From the NCBI RefSeq assembly GCF_003086295.3, contig NC_092052.1, positions 77,008,687 to 77,072,686 of the forward strand: DNA of 64,000 nt, read 5' to 3'. Within the stretch, counting starts at the first letter, position 1; each line of letters starts with the position of its first letter. The notes under the pieces were generated by a model. The model was not told the origin of the DNA. It saw only the letters and a program-made list of their open reading frames with translations, and did not search any database. Of the stretch, positions 14,601 to 28,100 are shown in pieces. The position numbers and the translations under genes are program-made. Source of the stretch: Arachis hypogaea (Eukaryota; Streptophyta; Magnoliopsida; Fabales; Fabaceae).

Positions 14601-17600
14601 CGGCTCGCCTTTAGGTGTCCTCCTCGGGATAGCGTCATTTAAAGAACGAGGGTCAGCACGATGTAAAAAAAAAAAAAAAACGGAGGAGCCTACCGAAGAT
14701 GAGGCCATTACGGCTCGCCTTTAGGTGTCCTCCTCGGGATAGCGTCATTTAAAGAACGAGGGTGCACGACGTAAAAAAAAAAAAAAAAACCGGAGGAGCC
14801 TGCCGAAGATGAGGCCATTACGGCTCGCCTTTAGGTGTCCTCCTCGGGATAGCGTCATTTAAAGAACGAGGGTCAGCACGATGTAAAAAAAAAAAAAAAA
14901 CCGGAGGAGCCTGCCGAAGATGAGGCCATTACGGCTCGCCTTTAGGTGTCCTCCTCGGGATAGCGTCATTTAAAGAACGAGGGTCAGCACGTGTAAAAAA
15001 AAAAAAAAAACCGGAGGAGCCTGCCGAAGATGAGGCCATTACGGCTCGCCTTTAGGTGTCCTCCTCGGGATAGCGTCATTTAAAGAACGAGGGTCAGCAC
15101 GTAGTAAAAAAAACCGGAGGAGCCTGCCGAAGATGAGGCCATTACGGCTCGCCTTTAGGTGTCCTCCTCGGGATAGCGTCATTTAAAGAACGAGGGTCAG
15201 CACGTAGTAAAAAAAAAAACCGGAGGAGCCTGCCGAAGATGAGGCCATTACGGCTCGCCTTTAGGTGTCCTCCTCGGGATAGCGTCATTTAAAGAACGAG
15301 GGTCAGCACGACGTAAAAAAAAAAAAAAAACCGGAGGAGCCTACCGAAGATGAGGCCATTACGGCTCGCCTTTAGGTGTCCTCCTCGGGATAGCGTCATT
15401 TAAAGAACGAGGGTCAGCACGATGTAAAAAAAAAAAAAAAAACCGGAGGAGCCTACCGAAGATGAGGCCATTACGGCTCGCCTTTAGGTGTCCTCCTCGG
15501 GATAGCGTCATTTAAAGAACGAGGGTCAGCACGATGTAAAAAAAAAAAAAAAAACCGGAGGAGCCTGCCGAAGATGAGGCCATTACGGCTCGCCTTTAGG
15601 TGTCCTCCTCGGGATAGCGTCATTTAAAGAACGAGGGTCAGCACGATGTAAAAAAAAAAAAAAAACCGGAGGAGCCTGCCGAAGATGAGGCCATTACGGC
15701 TCGCCTTTAGGTGTCCTCCTCGGGATAGCGTCATTTAAAGAACGAGGGTCAGCACGATGTAAAAAAAAAAAAAAAAACCGGAGGAGCCTGCCGAAGATGA
15801 GGCCATTACGGCTCGCCTTTAGGTGTCCTCCTCGGGATAGCGTCATTTAAAGAACGAGGGTCAGCACGTAGTAAAAAAAAAAAAAAAAACCGGAGGAGCC
15901 TACCGAAGATGAGGCCATTACGGCTCGCCTTTAGGTGTCCTCCTCGGGATAGCGTCATTTAAAGAACGAGGGTCAGCACGTAGTAAAAAAAAACCGGAGG
16001 AGCCTGCCGAAGATGAGGCCATTACGGCTCGCCTTTAGGTGTCCTCCTCGGGATAGCGTCATTTAAAGAACGAGGGTCAGCACGAGTAAAAAAAAAAAAA
16101 AAAACCGGAGGAGCCTGCCGAAGATGAGGCCATTACGGCTCGCCTTTAGGTGTCCTCCTCGGATAGCGTCATTTAAAGAACGAGGGTCAGCACGACGTAA
16201 AAAAAAAAAAAAAAACCGGAGGAGCCTACCGAAGATGAGGCCATTACGGCTCGCCTTTAGGTGTCCTCCTCGGATAGCGTCATTTAAAGAACGAGGGTCA
16301 GCACGTGTAAAAAAAAAAAAAAACCGGAGGAGCCTACCGAAGATGAGGCCATTACGGCTCGCCTTTAGGTGTCCTCCTCGGATAGCGTCATTTAAAGAAC
16401 GAGGGTCAGCACGTAGTAAAAAAAAAAAAAAAAACCGGAGGAGCCTGCCGAAGATGAGGCCATTACGGCTCGCCTTTAGGTGTCCTCCTCGGATAGCGTC
16501 ATTTAAAGAACGAGGGTCAGCACGTAGTAAAAAAAAAAAAACCGGAGGAGCCTGCCGAAGATGAGGCCATTACGGCTCGCCTTTAGGTGTCCTCCTCGGG
16601 ATAGCGTCATTTAAAGAACGAGGGTCAGCACGATGTAAAAAAAAAAAAAAAACCGGAGGAGCCTGCCGAAGATGAGGCCATTACGGCTCGCCTTTAGGTG
16701 TCCTCCTCGGGATAGCGTCATTTAAAGAACGAGGGTCAGCACGATGTAAAAAAAAAAAAAAAAACCGGAGCCTGCCGAAGATGAGGCCATTACGGCTCGC
16801 CTTTAGGTGTCCTCCTCGGGATAGCGTCATTTAAAGAACGAGGGTCAGCACGATGTAAAAAAAAAAAAAAAACCGGAGGAGCCTGCCGAAGATGAGGCCA
16901 TTACGGCTCGCCTTTAGGTGTCCTCCTCGGGATAGCGTCATTTAAAGAACGAGGGTCAGCACGTAGTAAAAAAAAAAAAAAAAACCGGAGGAGCCTACCG
17001 AAGATGAGGCCATTACGGCTCGCCTTTAGGTGTCCTCCTCGGGATAGCGTCATTTAAAGAACGAGGGTCAGCACGTAAAAAAAAAAAAAAAACCGGAGGA
17101 GCCTGCCGAAGATGAGGCCATTACGGCTCGCCTTTAGGTGTCCTCCTAGGATAGCGTCATTTAAAGAACGAGGGTGCACGACGTAAAAAAAAAAAAAAAA
17201 ACCGGAGGAGCCTGCCGAAGATGAGGCCATTACGGCTCGCCTTTAGGTGTCCTCCTCGGGATAGCGTCATTTAAAGAACGAGGGTCAGCACGATGTAAAA
17301 AAAAAAAAAAAACCGGAGGAGCCTGCCGAAGATGAGGCCATTACGGCTCGCCTTTAGGTGTCCTCCTCGGGATAGCGTCATTTAAAGAACGAGGGTCAGC
17401 ACGAGTAAAAAAAAAAAAAAAAAACCGGAGGAGCCTGCCGAAGATGAGGCCATTACGGCTCGCCTTTAGGTGTCCTCCTCGGGATAGCGTCATTTAAAGA
17501 ACGAGGGTCAGCACGTAGTAAAAAAAAAAAAAAAAACCGGAGGAGCCTGCCGAAGATGAGGCCATTACGGCTCGCCTTTAGGTGTCCTCCTCGGGATAGC

Positions 17601-18930
17601 GTCATTTAAAGAACGAGGGTCAGCACGTAGTAAAAAAAAAAAAAAAAACCGGAGGAGCCTGCCGAAGATGAGGCCATTACGGCTCGCCTTTAGGTGTCCT
17701 CCTCGGGATAGCGTCATTTAAAGAACGAGGGTCAGCACGTAGTAAAAAAAAACCGGAGGAGCCTGCCGAAGATGAGGCCATTACGGCTCGCCTTTAGGTG
17801 TCCTCCTCGGGATAGCGTCATTTAAAGAACGAGGGTCAGCACGACGTAAAAAAAAAAAAAAAAAACCGGAGGAGCCTGCCGAAGATGAGGCCATTACGGC
17901 TCGCCTTTAGGTGTCCTCCTAGGATAGCGTCATTTAAAGAACGAGGGTCAGCACGACGTAAAAAAAAAAAAAAAAAACCGGAGGAGCCTACCGAAGATGA
18001 GGCCATTACGGCTCGCCTTTAGGTGTCCTCCTCGGGATAGCGTCATTTAAAGAACGAGGGTCAGCACGATGTAAAAAAAAAAAAAAAAGGAGGAGCCTGC
18101 CGAAGATGAGGCCATTACGGCTCGCCTTTAGGTGTCCTCCTCGGATAGCGTCATTTAAAGAACGAGGGTCAGCACGAGTAAAAAAAAAAAAAAAAACCGG
18201 AGGAGCCTGCCGAAGATGAGGCCATTACGGCTCGCCTTTAGGTGTCCTCCTCGGGATAGCGTCATTTAAAGAACGAGGGTCAGCACGTGTAAAAAAAAAA
18301 CCGGAGGAGCCTGCCGAAGATGAGGCCATTACGGCTCGCCTTTAGGTGTCCTCCTCGGGATAGCGTCATTTAAAGAACGAGGGTCAGCACGATGTAAAAA
18401 AAAAAAAAAAAACCGGAGGAGCCTGCCGAAGATGAGGCCATTACGGCTCGCCTTTAGGTGTCCTCCTCGGGATAGCGTCATTTAAAGAACGAGGGTCAGC
18501 ACGACGTAAAAAAAAAAAAAAAAAACCGGAGGAGCCTGCCGAAGATGAGGCCATTACGGCTCGCCTTTAGGTGTCCTCCTCGGGATAGCGTCATTTAAAG
18601 AACGAGGGTCAGCACGATGTAAAAAAAAAAAAAAAAAAACCGGAGGAGCCTACCGAAGATGAGGCCATTACGGCTCGCCTTTAGGTGTCCTCCTCGGATA
18701 GCGTCATTTAAAGAACGAGGGTCAGCACGATGTAAAAAAAAAAAAAAAAAACCGGAGGAGCCTACCGAAGATGAGGCCATTACGGCTCGCCTTTAGGTGT
18801 CCTCCTAGGATAGCGTCATTTAAAGAACGAGGGTGCACGACGTAAAAAAAAAAAAAAAACCGGAGGAGCCTGCCGAAGATGAGGCCATTACGGCTCGCCT
18901 TTAGGTGTCCTCCTCGGGATAGCGTCATTT
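8611..18930. repeat. Satellite array, block 2 (highly homogeneous, 37-monomer higher-order structure)
   Basis: About 93 monomers of 103-113 bp are almost identical in the core. Length varies mainly through the A run (about 8-18 A). Unlike the other blocks, the linker is a pure A run with no central TGG, CGG or CAT. The suffix (GATGT, GACGT, GTAGT, GAGT, GT, GTGT) varies from monomer to monomer and gives each copy an identity. Rare variants recur: a core shortened to AGGGTGCACGACG ends near 10680, 14766, 17178 and 18837, and linkers running AAAGGAGGAG without CCG lie near 14014 and 18089. The outer markers are 37 monomers apart. No gene is present. Confidence 0.95.
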
Positions 18931-21103
18931 AAAGAACGAGGGTCAGCACGATGTAAAAAAAAAAAAAACGGAGGAGCCTGCCGAAGATGAGGCCATTACG
19001 GCTCGCCTTTAGGTGTCCTCCTCGATAGCGTCATTTAAAGAATGAGGGTCTGCACGTAGTAAAAAAAAAAAAAAACCGGAGGAGCCTGCCGAAGATGAGG
19101 CCATTACGGCTCGCCTTTAGGTGTCCTCCTCGGGATAGCGTCATTTAAAGAACGAGGGTCAGCACGTAGTAAAAAAAAAACGGAGGAGCCTGCCGATGAG
19201 GCCATTACGGCTCGCCTTTAGGTGTCCTCCTCGGATAGCGTCATTTAAAGAACGAGGGTCAGCACGACGTAAAAAAAAAAAAAAAAAACCGGAGGAGCCT
19301 ACCGAAGATGAGGCCATTACGGCTCGCCTTTAGGTGTCCTCCTCGGGATAGCGTCATTTAAAGAACGAGGGTCAGCACGAGTAAAAAAAAAAAAAAAAAC
19401 CGGAGAGCCTACCGAAGATGAGGCCATTACGGCTCGCCTTTAGGTGTCCTCCTCGGGATAGCGTCATTTAAAGAACGAGGGTCAGCACGATGTAAAAAAA
19501 AAGAAAAAAAACCGGAGGAGCCTGCCGAAGATGAGGCCATTACGGCTCGCCTTTAGGTGTCCTCCTCGGGATAGCGTCATTTAAAGAACGAGGGTCAGCA
19601 CGATGTAAAAAAAAAAAAAAAAACCGGAGGAGCCTGCCGAAGATGAGGCCATTACGGCTCGCCTTTAGGTGTCCTCCTCGGGATAGCGTCATTTAAAGAA
19701 CGAGGGTCACGATGTAAAAAAAAAAAAAAAACCGGAGGAGCCTGCCGAAGATGAGGCCATTACGGCTCGCCTTTAGGTGTCCTCCTCGGGATAGCGTCAT
19801 TTAAAGAACGAGGGTCAGCACGTAGTAAAAAAAGAAAAAAAACCGGAGGAGCCTACCGAAAGATGAGGCCATTACGGCTCGCCTTTAGGTGTCCTCCTCG
19901 GGATAGCGTCATTTAAAGAACGAGGGTCAGCACGTAGTAAAAAAAAAAAAAAAACCGGAGGAGCCTGCCGAAGATGAGGCCATTACGGCTCGCCTTTAGG
20001 TGTCCTCCTCGGGATAGCGTCATTTAAAGAACGAGGGTCAGCACGTAGAAAAAAAAAAAAGGAGGAGCCTGCCGAAGATGAGGCCATTACGGCTCGCCTT
20101 TAGGTGTCCTCCTCGGATAGCGTCATTTAAAGAACGAGGGTCAGCACGACGTAAAAAAAAAAAAAAAACCGGAGGAGCCTGCCGAAGATGAGGCCATTAC
20201 GGCTCGCCTTTAGGTGTCCTCCTCGGATAGCGTCATTTAAAGAACGAGGGTCAGCACACGTAAAAAAAAAAAAAAAAACCGGAGGAGCCTGCCGAAGAGG
20301 CCATTACGGCTCGCCTTTAGGTGTCCTCCTCGGGATAGCGTCATTTAAAGAACGAGGGTCAGCACGACGTAAAAAAAAAAAAAAAACCGGAGGAGCCTGC
20401 CGAAGATGAGGCCATTACGGCTCGCCTTTAGGTGTCCTCCTCGGATAGCGTCATTTAAAGAGAGGGTCAGCACGTATGAAAAAAAGAAAAAAACCGGAGG
20501 AGCCTGCCGAAGATGAGGCCATTACGGCTCGCCTTTAGGTGTCCTCCTCGGGATAGCGTCATTTAAAGAACGAGGGTCAGCACGTAGTAAAAAAAAAACG
20601 GAGGAGCCTGCCGAAGATGAGGCCATTACGGCTCGCCTTTAGGTGTCCTCCTCGGGATAGCGTCATTTAAAGAACGAGGGTCAGCACGAGTAAAAAAAAC
20701 GAAAAAAAACCGGAGGAGCCTGCCGAAGATGAGGCCATTACGGCTCGCCTTTAGGTGTCCTCCTCGGATAGCGTCATTTAAAGAACGAGGGTCAGCACGA
20801 TGTAAAAAAAAAAAAAACCGGAGGCCTGCCGAAGATGAGGCCATTACGGCTCGCCTTTAGGTGTCCTCCTCGGGATAGCGTCATTTAAAGAACGAGGGTC
20901 AGCACGATGTAAAAAAAAAAAAAAAAACCGGAGGAGCCTGCCGAAGATGAGGCCATTACGGCTCGCCTTTAGGTGTCCTCCTCGGGATAGCGTCATTTAA
21001 AGAACGAGGGTCAGCACGTAGTAAAAAAAAAGAAAAAAACCGGAGGAGCCTGCCGAAGATGAGGCCATTACGGCTCGCCTTTAGGTGTCCTCCTCGGGAT
21101 AGC
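18931..21103. repeat. Satellite array, block 3 (leading into gap 1)
   Basis: About 20 monomers of the same family. The suffix order continues the 37-monomer phase of the previous block, but single-base deletions and G interruptions in the A run increase towards the gap (for example CCTCGATAGCG near 19020 and a shortened GAAGAGGCC near 20295). The block ends abruptly in N at 21104. The changes probably mix true variants with lower base accuracy at a contig end. Confidence 0.93.
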
Positions 21104-22103
21104 NNNNNNNNNNNNNNNNNNNNNNNNNNNNNNNNNNNNNNNNNNNNNNNNNNNNNNNNNNNNNNNNNNNNNNNNNNNNNNNNNNNNNNNNNNNNNNNNN
21201 NNNNNNNNNNNNNNNNNNNNNNNNNNNNNNNNNNNNNNNNNNNNNNNNNNNNNNNNNNNNNNNNNNNNNNNNNNNNNNNNNNNNNNNNNNNNNNNNNNNN
21301 NNNNNNNNNNNNNNNNNNNNNNNNNNNNNNNNNNNNNNNNNNNNNNNNNNNNNNNNNNNNNNNNNNNNNNNNNNNNNNNNNNNNNNNNNNNNNNNNNNNN
21401 NNNNNNNNNNNNNNNNNNNNNNNNNNNNNNNNNNNNNNNNNNNNNNNNNNNNNNNNNNNNNNNNNNNNNNNNNNNNNNNNNNNNNNNNNNNNNNNNNNNN
21501 NNNNNNNNNNNNNNNNNNNNNNNNNNNNNNNNNNNNNNNNNNNNNNNNNNNNNNNNNNNNNNNNNNNNNNNNNNNNNNNNNNNNNNNNNNNNNNNNNNNN
21601 NNNNNNNNNNNNNNNNNNNNNNNNNNNNNNNNNNNNNNNNNNNNNNNNNNNNNNNNNNNNNNNNNNNNNNNNNNNNNNNNNNNNNNNNNNNNNNNNNNNN
21701 NNNNNNNNNNNNNNNNNNNNNNNNNNNNNNNNNNNNNNNNNNNNNNNNNNNNNNNNNNNNNNNNNNNNNNNNNNNNNNNNNNNNNNNNNNNNNNNNNNNN
21801 NNNNNNNNNNNNNNNNNNNNNNNNNNNNNNNNNNNNNNNNNNNNNNNNNNNNNNNNNNNNNNNNNNNNNNNNNNNNNNNNNNNNNNNNNNNNNNNNNNNN
21901 NNNNNNNNNNNNNNNNNNNNNNNNNNNNNNNNNNNNNNNNNNNNNNNNNNNNNNNNNNNNNNNNNNNNNNNNNNNNNNNNNNNNNNNNNNNNNNNNNNNN
22001 NNNNNNNNNNNNNNNNNNNNNNNNNNNNNNNNNNNNNNNNNNNNNNNNNNNNNNNNNNNNNNNNNNNNNNNNNNNNNNNNNNNNNNNNNNNNNNNNNNNN
22101 NNN
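21104..22103. other. Assembly gap 1 (1000 N)
   Basis: Exactly 1000 N lie between two stretches of the same satellite. The round number marks a gap of unknown true size. The open frames spanning it are artefacts of undetermined bases. The satellite subtype changes across the gap, from a pure A linker with a homogeneous core to a split linker with a diverged core. An unknown amount of array is therefore probably missing. Confidence 0.98.
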
Positions 22104-25100
22104 CGAAGATGAGGCCATTACGACTCTCCTTTAGGTGTCCTCCTTAGGATAGCGTCATTTAAAGAACGAGGGTCTGCACGACGTAAAGAAAATGCTAAAA
22201 AAAAAACCGGAGCAACCTACCGAAGATGAGGCCATTACGGCTCGCCTTTAGGTGTCCTCCTCGGGATAGAATCATTTAAAGAACGAGGGTCAACACGATG
22301 TAAAAAAAACGGCATAAAAAAAATCGGAGGAGCATGCCAAAGATGAGGCCATTACCGCTCGCCTTTAGGTGTCCTCCTCGGGATAGCGTTATTTAAAGAA
22401 CGAGGGTCAGCACGTAGTAAAAAAAAATCGGAGGAGCCTCCGATGTTGAGGCCATTACGGCTCGCCTTAAGGTGTCCTCCTCGGGATAGCGTCATTTAAA
22501 GAACGAGGGTCTGCATGATGTAAAAAAAATAGAAAAAAAACCGGAGGTGCCTGTCGAAGATGAGGCCATTACGACTCTCCTTTAGGTGTCCTCCTCGGGA
22601 TAGCGTCATTTAAAGAACGAGGCTCAGCACGTAGTGAAAAAAAAACCGGAGGAGGCTACCGAAGATGAGGCCATTACGGCTCGCCTTTAGGTGTCCTCCT
22701 CGGGATAGCGTCATTTAAAGAACAAGGGTTTGCACGACGTAAAATAAACCGGAAAAAAAAACTGGAACAGCCGACCAAAGATGAGGCCATTACGGCTCGC
22801 CTTTAGGTCTCCTCCTCGGATAGCGTCATTTAAAGAACGAGGGTCAACACGATGTAAAAAAATGACATAAAAAAACCGGAGGAGCCTGCCGAAAATGAGG
22901 CAATGACGGCTCGCCTTTAGGTTTTCTCCTCGGGATAGCGTCATTTAAAGAACGAGGGTCAGCACGATGTAAAAAAAAAGCAGAAAAAAAACCGGAGGTG
23001 CCTGTCGAAGATGAGGCCATTACGGCTCGCCTTTAAGTGTCCTCCTCGGGATAGCGTCATTTAAAGAACGAGGGTCAGCACAACGTAAAAAAAAACGGAA
23101 AAAAAAACCGAGGTGCCTGCCGAAGATGAGGCCATTATGACTCGCCTTTAGGTGTCCTCCTCAGGATAGCGTCATTTAAAGAACGAGGGTCTGCACGACG
23201 TAAAAAAAAAACAAAAAAAAAACCGGATGATGAGGCCATTACGGCTCGCCTTCAGGTGTCCACCTCGGGATAGCGTCATTTAAAGAACGAGGGTCAGCAC
23301 GATGTAAAAAAAATGGCAGAAAAAAAAATCGGAGGAGCCTGCCGAAGATGAGGCCATTACGGCTCGCCTTTAGGTGTCCTCCTCGGGATAGCGTCATTTA
23401 AAGAACGAGGGTCAGCACGTAGTAAAAAAAAAATCGGAGGAGCCTCCGATGTTGAGGCCATTACGGCTCGCCTTTAGGTGTCCTCCTCGAGATAGCGTCA
23501 TTTAAAGAACGAGGGTCTGCACGATGTAAAAAAAAACAGAAAAAAAACCGGAGGTGCCTGTCGAAGACGAGGCCATTACGACTCTCCTTTACGTGTCCTC
23601 CTCGGGATAGCGTCATTTAAAGAACGAGGGTCAGCACGTAGTGAAAAAAAAAATCGGAGGAGCCTACCGATGATGAGGCCATTACGGCTCGCCTTCAGGT
23701 GTCCACCTCGGGATAGTGTCATTTAAAAAACGAGGGTCAACATGATGTAAAAAAAACGGCTTAAAAAAAACTGGAGGAGCCTGCCGAAGATGAGGCCATT
23801 ACGGCTCGCCTTTAGGTGTCCTCCTCGGGATCGTGTCATTTAAAGAATGAGGGTCAGCACGTAGTGAAAAATAAGCTGAAAAAAAACCGGAGGAGCCTAC
23901 CGAAGATGAGGCCATTACGGCTCGCCTTTAGGTGTCCTCCTCGGGATAGCGTCATTTAAAGAACGATGGTCAGCACGTAGTAAAAAAAAAAACCGGAGGA
24001 GCCTGCCGATGATGAGGCCATTACGGCTCGCCTTTAGGTGTCCTCCTTGGGATAGCGTCATTTAAAGAAAGAGGGTCAGCACGACGTAAAAAAAATTGGA
24101 AAAAAAAACTGGAGGAGCCTGCCGAAGATGAGGCCATTACGACTCTCCTTTAGGTGTCCTCCTTAGGATAGCGTCATTTAAAGAACGATGGACTGCACGA
24201 CTTAAAAAAAAGCTGAAAAAAACCAGAGCAACCTACCGAAGATGAGGCCATTACGGCTCGCCTTTAGGTGTCCTCCTCGGGATAGCGTCATTTAAAGAAC
24301 GAGGGTCAGCACGACGTAAAAAAAATTGGAAAAAAAAACCGGAGGAGACTGCCGAAGATGAGGCCATTACGACTCTCCTTTAGGTGTCCTCCTTAGGATA
24401 GCGTCATTTAAAGAACGAGGGTCTGCACGACGTAAAGAAAATGCTAAAAAAAAACCGGAGCAACCTACCGAAGATGAGGCCATTACGGCTCGCCTTTAGG
24501 TGTCCTCCTCGGGATAGCATCATTTAAAGAACGAGGGTCAACACGATGTAAAAAAAAAACGGCATAAAAAAAATCGGAGGAGCATGCCAAAGATGAGGCC
24601 ATTACCGCTCGCCTTTAGGTGTCCTCCTCGGGATTGCGTCATTTAAAGAATGAGGGTCAGCACGTAGTGAAAAAAAAAACTAAAAAAAAAAAAACGGAGG
24701 AGACTACCGAAGATGAGGCCATTACGGCTCGCCTTAGATGTCCTCCTCGGGATAGCGTCATTTAAAGAAGGAGGGCCAGCACGTAGTAGAAAAAAAAACT
24801 AGAGGAGCCTGCCGAAGATGAGGCCATTACGGCTCGCCTTTAGGTGTCCTCCTCGGGATAGCGTCATTTAAAGAACGAGGGTCAGCACGACGTAAAAAAA
24901 ATTGAAAAAAAACCGGATGTGCCTACCGAAGATGAGGCCATTACGACTCTCCTTTAGGTGTCCTCCTTAGGATAGCGTCATTTAAAGAACGAGGGTCTGC
25001 ACGACGTAAAGAAAATGCTAAAAAAAAACCGGAGCAACCTACCGAAGATGAGGCCATTACGGCTCGCCTTTAGGTGTCCTCCTCGGGATAGCATCATTTA

Positions 25101-28100
25101 AAGAACGAGGGTCAACACGATGTAAAAAAAATGGCATAAAAAAAATCAGAGGAGCCTGCCAAAGATGAGGCCATTACGGCTCGCCTTTAGGTGTCCTCTT
25201 TGGGATCGCGTCATTTAAAGATTGAGGGTCAGCAAGTAGTAAAAAAAATTTGAAAAAAAAAACCGGAGGAGCCTACCGAAGATGAGGCCATTATGGCTCG
25301 CCTTTAGGAGTCCTCCTCGGATAGCGTCATTTAAAGAACGAGGGTCAGCACGTAGTAAAAAAAAACTGGAGGAGCCTGCCGATGATGAGGCCATTACGGC
25401 TTGCGTTCAGGTGTCCACCTCGGGATAACGTCATTTAAAGAACGAGGGTCAGCACTGCGTAAAAAAAACCGGAGGAGCCTGCCGAAGATGAGGCCATTAC
25501 AACTCTCCTTTAGGTGTCCTCCTTAGGATAGCGTCATTTAAAGAACGATGGTCTGCACGATGTAAAAAAAAAGCCGAATAGAAATCGGAGCAACCTACCG
25601 AAGATGAGGCCATTACGGCTCGCCTTTAAGTGCCCTCCTCGGGATAGCGTCATTTAAGGAATGAGGGTCAGCACGTAGTAAAAAAAAATACTAGAGGAGC
25701 CTGCCGAAGATGAGGCCATTACGGCTCGCCTTTAGGTGTCCTCCTCGGGATAGCGTCATTTAAAGAACGAGGGTCAGCACGATGTAAAAAAACGGCATAA
25801 AAAAACCGAAGGAGCCTGCCGAAGATGAGGCCTTTACGGCTCGCCTTTAGGTGTCCTCTTCGGGATCGCGTCATTTAAAGAACGAGGGTCAGAACGAAGT
25901 GAAAAAAAAAACTGAAAAAAAACCGGAGGAGCCTACCGAAGATGAGGCCATTACGGCTCGCCTTTAGGTGTCCTCCTTGGATAGCGTCATTTAAAGAACG
26001 AGGGTCAGCACGTAGTAAAAAAAAACTAGAGGAGCCTGCCGAAGATTAGGCCATTACGGCTCGCCTTTAGGTGTCCTCCTCGGATAGCGTCATTTAAAGA
26101 ACGAGGGTCAGTACATAGTAAAAAAAAAACCGGAGGAGCCTGTCAAAATGAGGCCATTACGACTCTCCTTTAGGTGTCCTCCTTAGGATAGCGTCATTTA
26201 AAGAACGAGGGTCTGCACGACGTAAAAAAAAGCTGAAAAAAAAACCGGAGCAGCCTACCGAAGATGAGGCCATTACGGCTCGCCTTTAGGTGTCCTCCTC
26301 GGGATAGCGTCATTTAAAGAACGAGGGTCAGCACACTGTAAAAAAAACGGCATAAAAAATATCGGAGGAGCCTGCCGAAGATGAGGCCATTACCGCTCGC
26401 CTTTAGGTGTCCTCCTCGGGATTGCGTCATTTAAAGAATGAGGGTCAGCACGTAGTGAAAAAAAAAAACTAAAGAAAAACCGGAGGAGCCTACCGAAGAT
26501 GAGGCCATTACGGCTCGCCTTTAGGTGTCCTCCTCGGGATAGCGTCATTTAAAGAACGAGGGTCAGCACGTAGTAAAAAAAAAAACTAGAGGAGCCTGCC
26601 GAAGATTAGGCCATTACGGCTCGCCTTTAGGTGTCCTCCTCGGGATTGCGTCATTTAAAGAACGAGAGTCAGCACGATGTAAAAAAAACGGAATAAAAAA
26701 AACCGGAGGAGCCTGCCAAAGATGAGGCAATTACGGCTCGCCTTTAGATGTCTTCCTCTGGATCGCGTCATTTAAAGACTGAGGGTCAGCACGTAGTGAA
26801 AAAATAATTGAAAAAAAAACCGGAGGAGCCTACCGAAAATGAGGCCATTACGGCTCGCCTTTAGGTGTCCTCCTCGGGATAGCGTCATTTAAAGAATGAG
26901 GGTCAGCACGATGTAAAAAAAAAGCTGAAAAAAAACCGGAACAGCCTACCGAAGATGAGGCCATTACGGCTCGCCTTTAGGTGTCCTCCTCGGGATCGCG
27001 TCATTTAAAGATTGAGGGTCAGCACGTAGTGAAAAAAAACTGAAAAAAAACCGGAGGAGCCTACCGAAGATGACGCCATTATGGCTCGCCATTAGGTGTC
27101 CTCCTCGGGATAGCGTCATTTAAAGAACGAGGGTCAGCACGTAGTAAAAAAAAACTTGAGGAGCCTGCCAATGATGAGGCCATTACAGCTCACCTTCAGG
27201 TGTCCACCTCGGGATAACGTCATTTAAAGAACGAGGGTCAGCACTACATAAAAAAAAATCGGAAAAAAAACCGGAGGAGCCTGCCGAAGATGAGGCCATT
27301 ACAACTCGCCTTTAGGTATCCTCCCTAGGATAGCGTCATTTAAAGAACGAGGGTCTGCACGACGTAAAAAAAAACCGAAAAAAATTGGAGTAGCGTACCG
27401 AAGATGAGGCCATTACGGCTCGCCTTTATGTGTCCTCCTCGGGATAGTGTCATTTAAAGAACGAGGGTCAGCACGATGTAAAAAAAATGGCAAAAAAAAA
27501 ACGGAGGAGCCTGCCGAAGATGAGGCCATTACGGCTCGCCTTTAGTTGTCCTTCTCAGGTTCGCGTCATTTAAAGAATGAGGGTCAGCACGTATTGAAAA
27601 AAATTGAAAAAAAACCGGAGGAGCCTACCGAAGATGAGGCCATTATGGCTCGCCTTTAGGTGTCCTCCTCGGGATAGCGTTATTTAAAGAACGAGGGTCA
27701 GCACATAGTAAAAAAAAAATCGGAGGACCCTGCCAAAAATGAGGCCATTACGGCTCGCCATTAGGTGTCCTGCTCGGGATAGCGTCATTTAAAGAACGAG
27801 GGTCAGCACGACATTAAAAAAAAATCGGAAAAAAACACCGGAGGAGCCTGCCAAAGATGAGGCAATTATGACTCGCCTTTAGGGGTCCTCCTTAGGATAG
27901 CGTCATTTAAAGAACAAGGGTCTGCACGATGTAAAAAAAAACCGGAGTAGCCTACCGAGGATGAGGCCATTATGGCTCGCCTTTAGGTGTCTTTCTCGGG
28001 ATAGCGTCATTTAAAGAACGAGGGTCAGCACGATGTAAAAAAAATGGCATAAAAAAAATCGGAGGAGCCTGCGAAGATGAGGCCATTACGGCTCGCATTT

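Noticed and set aside
16124..16564. A 146-codon frame with a repeated Arg/Lys-rich motif (and many similar 60-90-codon frames on both strands)
   Set aside because: It exists only because four consecutive monomers have lengths that keep frame. It follows the satellite period, and neighbouring monomers break it.
1..21103. CRISPR-like array (repeats with variable short spacers)
   Set aside because: The variable part is an A run with a few bases, not unique spacers. The repeat is long, in a plant-type context, and no cas genes are present.
21059..22147. Long open frames across 21059-22147 and 53756-54957
   Set aside because: They consist almost entirely of undetermined bases from the 1000-N gaps.
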